Positions 55,101-64,000 of a DNA stretch of 64,000 nucleotides are shown here, piece after piece; position 1 is the first letter of the stretch; each line of letters opens with the position of its first letter. The notes beneath the pieces are model-generated. The model was not told the origin of the DNA. It ran no database searches and was given only the letters and a program-made list of their open reading frames with translations. A program made the position numbers and the translations under genes. Origin of the DNA: Paragorgia papillata (Eukaryota; Cnidaria; Anthozoa; Scleralcyonacea; Coralliidae); assembly GCA_035771165.1 (NCBI GenBank), contig JAWNZC010000012.1, positions 1,158,501-1,222,500 of the forward strand, in the 5' to 3' direction.

Positions 55101-58100
55101 ATCAATCTCGACTATCGAATTATCAATCTCGACCATTGAATTATCAATCTCGACCATTGAATTATCAATCTCGACCATTGAATTATCAATCTCGATTATC
55201 GAATTATCAATCTCGACCATTGAATTATCAATCTCGACCATTGAATTATCAAGCTCGACCATTGAATTATCAATCTCGACTATCGAATTATCAATCTCGA
55301 CCATTGAATTATCAATCTCGACCATTGAATTATCAATCTCGACCATTGAATTATCAATCTCGATCATTGAATTATCAATCTCGACTATCGAATTATCAAT
55401 CTCGACTATCGAATTATCAATCTCGACCATTGAATTATCAATCTCGACCATTGAATTATCAATCTCGACCATTGAATTATCAATCTCGACTATCGAATTA
55501 TCAATCTCGACCATTGAATTATCAATCTCGACCATTGAATTATCAATCTCGACTATCGAATTATCAATCTCGACCATTGAATTATCAATCTCGACCATTG
55601 AATTATCAATCTCGACCATTGAATTATCAATCTCGATTATCGAATTATCAATCTCGACCATTGAATTATCAATCTCGACCATTGAATTATCAAGCTCGAC
55701 CATTGAATTATCAATCTCGACTATCGAATTATCAATCTCGACCATTGAATTATCAATCTCGACCATTGAATTATCAATCTCGACCATTGAATTATCAATC
55801 TCGACCATTGAATTATCAATCTCGACCATTGAATTATCAATCTCGACTATTGAATTATCAATCTCGACCATTGAATTATCAATCTCGACTATCGAATTTT
55901 CAATCTCGACCATTGAATTATCAATCTCGACTATCGAATTATCAATCTCGACCATTGAATTATCAATCTCGACCATTGAATTATCAATCTCGACCATTGA
56001 ATTATCAATCTCGACTATCGAATTATCAATCTCGACTATCAAATTATCAATCTCGACCATTGAATTATCAATCTCGACCATTGAATTATCAATGTCGACT
56101 ATCGAATTATCAATCTCGACCATTGAATTATCAATCTCGACCATTGAATTATCAATCTCGATTATCGAATTATCAATCTCGACCATTGAATTATCAAGCT
56201 CGACCATTGAATTATCAATCTCGACCATTGAATTATCAATCTCGACTATCGAATTATCAATCTCGACCATTGAATTATCAATCTCGACCATTGAATTATC
56301 AATCTCGACTATTGAATTATCAATCTCGACCATTGAATTATCAATCTCGACCATTGAATTATCAATCTCGACTATCGAATTATCAATCTCGACTATCGAA
56401 TTATCAATCTCGATCATTGAATTATCAATCTCGACTATCGAATTATCAATCTCGACCATTGAATTATCAATCTCGACCATTGAATTATCAATCTCGACCA
56501 TTGAATTATCAATCTCGACTATCGAATTATCAATCTCGACCATTGAATTATCAATCTCGACCATTGAATTATCAATCTCGACCATTGAATTATCAATCTC
56601 GATTATCGAATTATCAATCTCGACCATTGAATTATCAATCTCGACCATTGAATTATCAAGCTCGACCATTGAATTATCAATCTCGACTATCGAATTATCA
56701 ATCTCGACCATTGAATTATCAATCTCGACCATTGAATTATCAATCTCGACCATTGAATTATCAATCTCGATCATTGAATTATCAATCTCGACTATCGAAT
56801 TATCAATCTCGACTATCGAATTATCAATCTCGACCATTGAATTATCAATCTCGACCATTGAATTATCAATCTCGACCATTGAATTATCAATCTCGACTAT
56901 CGAATTATCAATCTCGACCATTGAATTATCAATCTCGACCATTGAATTATCAATCTCGACTATCGAATTATCAATCTCGACCATTGAATTATCAATCTCG
57001 ACCATTGAATTATCAATCTCGACCATTGAATTATCAATCTCGATTATCGAATTATCAATCTCGACCATTGAATTATCAATCTCGACCATTGAATTATCAA
57101 GCTCGACCATTGAATTATCAATCTCGACTATCGAATTATCAATCTCGACCATTGAATTATCAATCTCGACCATTGAATTATCAATCTCGACCATTGAATT
57201 ATCAATCTCGACCATTGAATTATCAATCTCGACCATTGAATTATCAATCTCGACTATTGAATTATCAATCTCGACCATTGAATTATCAATCTCGACTATC
57301 GAATTTTCAATCTCGACCATTGAATTATCAATCTCGACTATCGAATTATCAATCTCGACCATTGAATTATCAATCTCGACCATTGAATTATCAATCTCGA
57401 CCATTGAATTATCAATCTCGACTATCGAATTATCAATCTCGACTATCAAATTATCAATCTCGACCATTGAATTATCAATCTCGACCATTGAATTATCAAT
57501 GTCGACTATCGAATTATCAATCTCGACCATTGAATTATCAATCTCGACCATTGAATTATCAATCTCGATTATCGAATTATCAATCTCGACCATTGAATTA
57601 TCAAGCTCGACCATTGAATTATCAATCTCGACCATTGAATTATCAATCTCGACTATCGAATTATCAATCTCGACCATTGAATTATCAATCTCGACCATTG
57701 AATTATCAATCTCGACTATTGAATTATCAATCTCGACTATCGAATTATCAATCTCGACCATTGAATTATCAATCTCGACCATTGAATTATCAATGTCGAC
57801 TATCGAATTATCAATCTCGACCATTGAATTATCAATCTCGACCATTGAATTATCAATGTCGACCATTGAATTATCAATCTCGACCATTGAATTATCAATC
57901 TCGACTATCGAATTATCAATCTCGACCATTGAATTATCAATCTCGACTATCGAATTAGCAATCTCGACCATTGAATTATCAATCTCGACCATTGAATTAT
58001 CAATCTCGACCATTGAATTATCAATCTCGACTATTGAATTATCAATCTCGACCATTAAATTATCAATCTCGACCATTGAATTATCAATCTCGACTATCGA

Positions 58101-61100
58101 ATTATCAATCTCGACCATTGAATTATCAATCTCGACCATTGAATTATCAATCTCGACTATCGAATTTTCAATCTCGACCATTGAATTATCAATCTCGACT
58201 ATCGAATTATCAATCTCGACCATTGAATTATCAATCTCGACCATTGAATTATCAATCTCGACTATCGAATTATCAATCTCGACCATTGAATTATCAATCT
58301 CGACTATCGAATTAGCAATCTCGACCATTGAATTATCAATCTCGACCATTGAATTATCAATCTCGACCATTGAATTATCAATCTCGACTATTGAATTATC
58401 AATCTCGACCATTAAATTATCAATCTCGACCATTGAATTATCAATCTCGACTATCGAATTATCAATCTCGACCATTGAATTATCATTCTCGACCATTGAA
58501 TTATCAATCTCGACTATCGAATTTTCAATCTCGACCATTGAATTATCAATCTCGACTATCGAATTATCAATCTCGACCATTGAATTATCAATCTCGACCA
58601 TTGAATTATCAATCTCGACCATTGAATTATCAATCTCGACTATCGAATTATCAATCTCGACTATCGAATTATCAATCTCGATCATTGAATTATCAATCTC
58701 GACTATCAAATTATCAATCTCGACCATTGAATTATCAATCTCGACCATTGAATTATCAATCTCGATTATCGAATTATCAATCTCGACCATTGAATTATCA
58801 ATCTCGACTATCGAATTATCAATCTCGACCATTGAATTATCAATTTCGACCATTGAATTATCAATCTCGATTATCGAATTATCAATCTCGACCATTGAAT
58901 TATCAAGCTCGACCATTGAATTATCAATCTCGACCATTGAATTATCAATCTCGACTATCGAATTATCAATCTCGACCATTGAATTATCAATCTCGACCAT
59001 TGAATTATCAATCTCGACTATTGAATTATCAATCTCGACTATCGAATTATCAATCTCGACCATTGAATTATCAATCTCGACCATTGAATTATCAATGTCG
59101 ACTATCGAATTATCAATCTCGACCATTGAATTATCAATCTCGACCATTGAATTATCAATGTCGACCATTGAATTATCAATCTCGACCATTGAATTATCAA
59201 TCTCGACTATCGAATTATCAATCTCGACCATTGAATTATCAATCTCGACTATCGAATTAGCAATCTCGACCATTGAATTATCAATCTCGACCATTGAATT
59301 ATCAATGTCGACTATCGAATTATCAATCTCGACCATTGAATTATCAATCTCGACTATCGAATTATCAATCTCGACCATTGAATTATCAATCTCGACTATC
59401 AAATTAGCAATCTCGACCATTGAATTATCAATCTCGACCATTGAATTATCAATCTCGACCATTGAATTATCAATCTCGACCATCGAATTATCAATCTCGA
59501 CTATCGAATATCAATCTCGACTATCGAATTATCAATCTCGACTATCGAATTAGCAATCTCGACTATCGAATTAACAATCTCGACTATCGAATTAGCAATC
59601 TCGACGATCGAATTAGCAATCTCTACCATCGGAATTTCTATAAAAATCAGTTTTAGTGTTCGTCGGGCCTAAATTAACGACGCGTCAATAACAAGCGTAA
59701 CGCAAAGGAATGTAATCACGTGAGAGAGGTAAACAAAGACGTTTCGATCGTTGAAAAGATTCCCAAGTCCACAATGTAAATATGTCATAGACATTCCACA
59801 GTAGTGTTTGCGTCCTTTAGATGTAACGTCGAACGCTGCCATAATAAAGAACTAAAGAACCATATGAAATAAACTTGCCGTAAAGACGGCATTCTTTCAC
59901 TCACGTGATTACATTACTTTGACGAGCACTCTACTGATTTTGGTAGTATCGATTGATAATCTCGACTAGCAATAATTAATTATTGATCTCAAGCAATGAT
60001 TTATATTTCTGGAGTAGGGAATTTAAATTTGGTACACTTCTGTCAAGTTTGGCTTGCCATACATTAGGGGAGCACGGGTGGCGTGTGCTGTAAGCGCGCT
60101 GCCTCTCACCAAAATTTAAATCCGATTAGACGGGGTTAGTACTTGGATGGGTGACCGCTTGGGAATGACCCCGTTATAAAACCTTCCATGTTCAAGCTTT
60201 AACCTTGCGTAGCTCACGGACACTCGGTGACCCCCACTTTTTTTCCAGCATATATGAAAGAATAGAGAAAGAATTATTTCGAGAATTTCGTTTCTCGTAT
60301 GGCTTCAAAAAAACATGTAACAAGAAAGAAGGTGGACATTCTTATATCGCAAAAATGTTTGTCAATTGTTATTTTCGTCAAATTTTCTTCCATTATTTGT
60401 TGCCACTAAATAGTTCATATATAAGTGCATCTAAAATATCAAATATTTTCCTAGTCATGTAGTATAAACTCAACCTCGTAGCCAGGGTCTTATCTCCGCT
60501 GCTCCGCTATAAACTAAGTGCTTTTATGAAGAATTCTTTAAGATAACAGGACGAAATCAAGAGTTATCCAAACTAGCTACAATTTAGGAAAACATCCTGA
60601 TTTACTGGCAGCTGTATTTTCTAAACGAGTTCGGTGACCCAAACTTTTTTTTGTTATTTTACTGTAAACATATCATAAACTTTAAAACTGGAGAGTTTCA
60701 GCAACTTTTCATTTCTGGAAGAATTACTGAAGAATTACGTTAACAGACCTTTCCACATGAAGTGAATGGATCACGTGATTTTTCTTTTTGACAAGTCTGA
60801 CTGGCTAATGTCCAATGTTTGTCCGAAGTTTGATGGATGCGAAGTTTTGGATGTCCCGCGAAGTTTTGCGAGGGCCAATCACACTTCTCAACGCATTATC
60901 CACACACTCCATGCGGAAAGGTCTATATTGGGGCATTTCGCTTTTTTGACCACCAGTTGACAATAAAGTTATTAAATCAAATGAAGGCGTCTAAATGAAG
61001 AAAAAAATTACGGTATCGGTTAACTAACGCGTTTTGTTATATACCAAAGACTTTCGTTTGCCAAAGATGAAATCCTATTGGTCAAATCATGGTCACGTGT

Positions 61101-62634
61101 TGTTCAACAAACTCAATGTTTCTTTCTGCCGAGGGAAACATTGCACCGTTTCCCTCTGACGTCAATAACGAAGAAGGAAACAGTGCAATGTTTCCCTCTG
61201 ACGTCAGCTTTAATCATGCGTTGTTCACGTGAATACACAATGATTATTGCATCAGATCAAGAACTTTGGACTTTTCGGAACATTTTGAAAACAAGAGCTG
61301 TTTCGAGCTTGTTTGGTACGAAATAGTTCACTTTCTAAAGGAAAGAATATCTAATAATGTATACATATCTTCAAAGAAGGTCTGAAGAAAATCTGGATAA
61401 ATTTAAAGCTGTTCTTTGTACTTGTTGAGTCTGGTGTATTTGTTCAGTTGAATTGAAATACGAAGACAAAGTCAAAGTGTTTTGGTAAGTCTTTTTGCCT
61501 TTTACAAGTTTCGAAGTGTTTTGGTAAGTCTTTTTGCCTTTTACAAGTTTCGAGTCAGTTTTGTATTTTGTATTTTAAAAGACAGTCTTTGGTATATAAC
61601 AAAACGCTTGTTGACTTTTGCCTCGAGAAACATCGAGTTTTACGGTCCCTCAGGCTTCAATGTCACCCTCGGGGTAAAGCCCTCGGGTGACAATAGCGAG
61701 GTTCAGATCACACTTCCACTACCGCTACTGCTACCGTAAATGTGATTACGTTGGTGTAGTGTTTGTTTTTTCGTTCTGTAGTCGTAGTTGGTTTTAATCC
61801 TAGTACCGTAAAACGCTTTCTTTTTGCACTAGGTTTGAGACCTGCGACCATTACTGAACGTAAAAACAATATTTGACATGCTTAATTAAATTTACGGTAG
61901 CGGTAGCGGTAGTGGACGTGTGATCTGAACCTCGCTATTGAAGCCTTCGGGTCCGTAAAACTCGATGTTTCCCTCGGCGCCAGTCAACAAGTGTATAATG
62001 AACTGTTTTGGTTTTTGAAGAGAGTGTCTTATTGGGGGGAGGGGGTAGAAAATTGGAACTTTTAAAGGGGGGGGGGCTTATTAAAGATTTTACGGTATGC
62101 AGTGTCTGCGTGCTATTTAGTTGTCTGTCTACTTATTATGTAGTGCTTACGTTTCTTGGAGAATGGTGGGGCCAAATAGACATAAAATTTTATGGCAAGA
62201 AAGAGGATTATGAAAAGATTGGAAAAGAGCATGCACTAGTTTTACCAAACCATCGGAGCGATATTGATTGGTTGATTGGATGGATTCTTTGTGAAAGGAC
62301 TGGCATACTAGGGGTGTGTATTTGATATGTATGCATTTTGAAAATGGTATAGAGTATACTTGTGACATGTAATGCAGTGACATGTGAATTGTAACAATTC
62401 AGAACATTTGCCTTTTTTAATGTTTTCACTAATTTCACTTTAACGTGTTTCTGATTAAACTTTTGTTGTTAGGGAGCTAAGTGCTACATAAAAAGCTCTG
62501 TAAAATTCTTGCCTGTGATTGGTTGGATGTGGTGGTGTGCGGAGTATGTATTTTTGAGACGAAACTGGCAAGCTGATTTACCAATTTTGCAAAAAAGTCT
62601 GGAACAAATGAAAGATTACCCTATACCATTTTTT
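51952..62634 (+). CDS. 1-acyl-sn-glycerol-3-phosphate acyltransferase (LPLAT/AGPAT), 5' part
   Basis: Lysophosphatidic acid acyltransferases add an acyl group to LPA to make phosphatidic acid, usually at the ER membrane. Three exons are visible: 51952-52146 (ATG at 51969), 62144-62313 and 62473-62634, joined in phase with GT-AG introns to give 170 residues before the window runs out. Residues about 12-38 form an N-terminal hydrophobic segment (LWFVTVFLLSGLIINCVQIL). The catalytic NHX4D motif is NHRSDID at residues 95-101, followed by DWLIGWILCERTGILG. KFLPVIGWMWWCAEYVFLRR gives the second family block. The EGTR block lies beyond the window. The sequence resembles the AGPAT3/4 and plant LPAT2/3 clade. 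Intron 1 is about 10 kb because of a satellite array; intron 2 is 159 bp. Confidence 0.95.
52213..53397. mobile_element. TTA-flanked MITE in acyltransferase intron 1, 1185 bp
   Basis: GCGGAGTTCAGACTGAGTGC and the inverted CACTCAGTCTGAACGCCGC are flanked by TTA at 52210-52212 and 53398-53400. Inside, an ATGGCGGCATTTATGGGTCC segment at 52452 recurs inverted near 53200. PIF/Harbinger-like by its target site. Confidence 0.85.
53401..54045. other. Intron sequence with poly(C) hairpin before the satellite
   Basis: ACCAGATGCCCC at 53980 and GGGGCATCTGGT at 54022 form a hairpin around a run of about 20 C residues. This ends 13 bp before the satellite begins. A second C-run lies at 53479-53489. No gene. 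Confidence 0.7.
54046..59637. repeat. 21-bp satellite array, about 265 copies, with higher-order repeats
   Basis: The monomer is 21 bp, core GAATTATCAATCTCGAC, followed mainly by CATT or TATC. Rarer variants carry AAGCTCG, AATGTCG, TTTTCAATC or TTAGCAATC. These rare variants recur at exactly 1407 bp (67 monomers): AAGCTCG at 55251/56658, 55692/57099 and 56196/57603; ATTTTC at 55896/57303. Shorter periods of 441 bp (21 monomers) and 357 bp (17 monomers) also occur. Because 21 is a multiple of three, the array stays open in two forward frames (NYQSRPL and IELSIST repeats) and one reverse frame (MVEIDNS repeats). It sits in intron 1 of the acyltransferase gene, and I regard the frames as non-coding. 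Confidence 0.97.
59638..59950. mobile_element. TIR element copy abutting the satellite array
   Basis: Matches the element at 25274-25869 (TAACGCAAAGGAATGTAATC, ACGTTTCGATCGTTGAAAAG, ACTGATTTTGGTAGTATC) without the nested MITE. A satellite-like GATAATCTCGACTAGCAAT follows it, so it seems to have inserted in the end of the array. Confidence 0.82.
60073..60185 (+). repeat. SINE with tRNA-like head and 5S-like tail
   Basis: GGGAGCACGGGTGGCGT and GCGCTGCCTCTCACC look like a tRNA-derived promoter region; GGTTAGTACTTGGATGGGTG then CCGCTTGGGAAT is the 5S rRNA 3' half. The same 5S part occurs at 15215-15260. Confidence 0.7.
60186..61022. other. Intron sequence with MITE fragments
   Basis: A CAACCTCGTAGCCAGGGTC end fragment lies at 60470. 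AGACCTTTCCACATG at 60748 and CATGCGGAAAGGTCT at 60911 are inverted ends of a small element. No exon of the acyltransferase was found here. Confidence 0.55.
61029..61609. mobile_element. Inverted-repeat element, ACGCGTTTTGTTATATACC ends
   Basis: GCGTTTTGTTATATACCAAA at the left and the inverted GGTATATAACAAAACGC at the right. Inside are a GAGGGAAACATTGCACC inverted pair (61121-61200) and a 36-bp direct duplication (GTGTTTTGGTAAGTC at 61479 and 61515). Confidence 0.78.
61607..61991. mobile_element. Adjacent inverted-repeat element, CTTGTTGAC ends
   Basis: CTTGTTGAC ... GAAACATCGAGTTTTACGG, AGCGAGGTTCAGATCACAC and CCACTACCGCTAC recur inverted between 61885 and 61991 (GTAGCGGTAGTGG, AACTCGATGTTTCC, GTCAACAAG). 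Confidence 0.8.
62144..62313 (+). CDS. Acyltransferase exon with NHX4D motif
   Basis: Phase selects the acceptor TTATTATGTAG at 62143; the joined peptide HWSMLTFLGEWW matches LWSQLVMLLEWW of human AGPAT3 without gaps. The exon carries GKEHALVLPNHRSDIDWLIG and ends CERTGILG before donor GTGTGT. Confidence 0.95.
62473..62634 (+). CDS. Acyltransferase exon with second acyltransferase block
   Basis: Acceptor TTGTTGTTAG, donor GTAAGT; 54 codons starting GAKCYIKSSVKFLPVIGWMW and ending KDYPIPFF. The spacing to NHX4D equals that of human AGPAT3. Confidence 0.95.
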
Positions 62635-62854
62635 GTAAGTATATACATGAATTTGAATTGCCTTTGTCTGGATTCAGACAAACTTCATTCACAGACAGTA
62701 TAATATTGTCTAAAATAACTATTGTGGCACAGCGAACTCAGATGGAATCGAATCCCAGCCCAGTAAAGCGACTTTATTTATAGAGAGTAGCATATGGCGG
62801 TATTTAGATACTGACAACCTATAATGACCCTCACCACTTGATGGAACTAGTTAA

Positions 62855-63388
62855 AGGGTATTGGCAATAAAAATTAAGTTTATCTCATTTGAAAGAACTC
62901 GTCAAATGGTATAAGAAGACCTTTTACAATTTTTCCGTATCTGTTTTGGTTTTGGAAATATTTCGACCAAACTCAGCGTGCTGTCCGCCATCTTGGAATT
63001 ATTTTTGATATGCAAAATTATGCATGACGACATAAGCAGAGTAAAGTGAAATTTTTATCTTGCCAACCTTATGACATTATGAGCTAGAAACTCGATTTTT
63101 TTGTTGCGCTATTTCCATTTTAAATTGACCCACAACATTTGAAAAGCCTTCCGTAGAAATTTGGGCACCCACGGAGTAGTTTCATCAGGTTTACCCTGCT
63201 TGTGACGTCACCATGCAATTTCCTAGTTAATCAGACCCAATATTACAACAAGATGGCGGACAGCACGCTATCTTTGGTCGAAATATTTTAAAACACAAGA
63301 AAGATAGAGAAAAATTACAAAAGGTCTTCTTATACCATTGACGAGTTCTTTCAAATGAGACAAACTTAATTTTTATTGCCAATACCCT
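62855..63388. mobile_element. TTAA MITE, AGGGTATTGGCAAT family, second copy
   Basis: AGGGTATTGGCAATAAAAATT and its inverse form the ends. The left flank is TTAA (62851-62854); the right flank is ATAA, one mutation from TTAA. It matches 32992-33764 without the nested MITE, and lies after the third acyltransferase exon. Confidence 0.88.
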
Positions 63389-64000
63389 ATAAACAAGACG
63401 CCTTGGTCAGGCGTTCACTCGGGCTACCATGCAAAGTGTGGAGGTGCTTGGGTAAAAGACACTGATTGTAGTGTTATTACAGCAATCACAAAATCGAAGC
63501 CTCGAAGTCGAATGCCTTTCTCCTCCGCAGTGACTCTATACCGCGCTAACAAAGGTGGGAGTGGGCCGAGGAAGATCGGATCGAAGGCTCAATGTGGTGC
63601 ATACTTCACACTAGTGAACATATTTACGATCAAGACAGTTGTCAGCCACATCTGATCTCTGTTAAACTACAAAGTCACTAAGTCTATTTTGAAATCTACC
63701 AACAATGTTTGGGTTTGGGTCCCGTTTTTGAACTCAAAAATGTTTCTTAGTACAATGACTCGAAAAGCATTTATACCATAGTCAATCGAGATATGGTCTG
63801 GAAACTCGGCAAACTTCAAAGCGCCTATAATGAGCTGGGATTTTATGTTGAACCGTACCTTACACCGTGCACATGCATCCTTTGTTTTAGGTTTATTAAT
63901 ATTTCAATAGCACGGTTGAGTGATTGAACTGAAACGTTGCTATTGGACAATTCGTTCATTATACTAAAATACAATGTGTTCAGTGACCGTGCACAAAAAT
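63389..64000. other. Intron 3 sequence of the acyltransferase, nothing recognised
   Basis: No further exon with the expected LFVEGTR-type block was found in these 612 bp. No repeat boundary was identified. Confidence 0.5.

Noticed and set aside
53986..59553. Giant open reading frames of 1855, 1813 and 1362 codons over the satellite
   Set aside because: They are simple translations of a 21-bp tandem repeat in three frames, lie in an intron between matched acyltransferase exons, and show no sign that one frame is favoured.

Overview
This is a eukaryotic (metazoan) genomic window with two spliced genes embedded in about 55 kb of transposable elements and simple-sequence DNA. The repeat style suggests a cnidarian, probably an anthozoan (sea anemone or coral): very many small inverted-repeat DNA transposons with TTAA, TWA, 8-bp or 9-bp target duplications, a 5S-like SINE tail, a gypsy LTR element with very short LTRs, and roughly 38-40% GC. 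That lineage call is an inference from general knowledge. No bacterial features, CRISPR arrays or phage genes were seen.

Gene 1 (3526-34529, + strand) is UTP14, the U3 snoRNA-associated small-subunit processome protein. Fifteen exons could be joined by matching splice sites and codon phase, giving about 793 residues (human UTP14A has 771). Its introns hold most of the repeats: a 5'-truncated LINE (intron 1), a polypurine minisatellite cut in two by a hAT-type element and a THAP zinc-finger fragment on the opposite strand (intron 3), a tRNA-like and a 5S-like repeat (intron 5), a 3-kb stack of nested inverted-repeat elements (intron 8), tetranucleotide and hexanucleotide arrays (introns 11-14), and a triple-nested MITE (intron 14).

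The intergenic block (34.5-51.9 kb) carries a GACA/GATA/GATC microsatellite just after UTP14, several MITEs, and a degenerate gypsy-type LTR retrotransposon (38375-44466, - strand). The gypsy pol gene is split by a 1738-bp terminal-inverted-repeat element with a clean 7-bp target duplication. That element carries a fragment of a PIF1-like helicase with a plausible captured splice acceptor.

Gene 2 (exons at 51952-52146, 62144-62313 and 62473-62634, + strand, continuing beyond the window) is a 1-acyl-glycerol-3-phosphate acyltransferase (LPLAT/AGPAT family, AGPAT3/4 and plant LPAT2/3 clade). Its first coding intron is about 10 kb and contains a 1.2-kb MITE followed by a 5.6-kb array of a 21-bp satellite. 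The array has higher-order structure (a 67-monomer, 1407-bp repeat) and stays open in three reading frames. The genes show no functional link beyond being neighbours in the same orientation. I found no convincing new molecular system; the most unusual structures are the satellite array and the nested helicase-carrying element.
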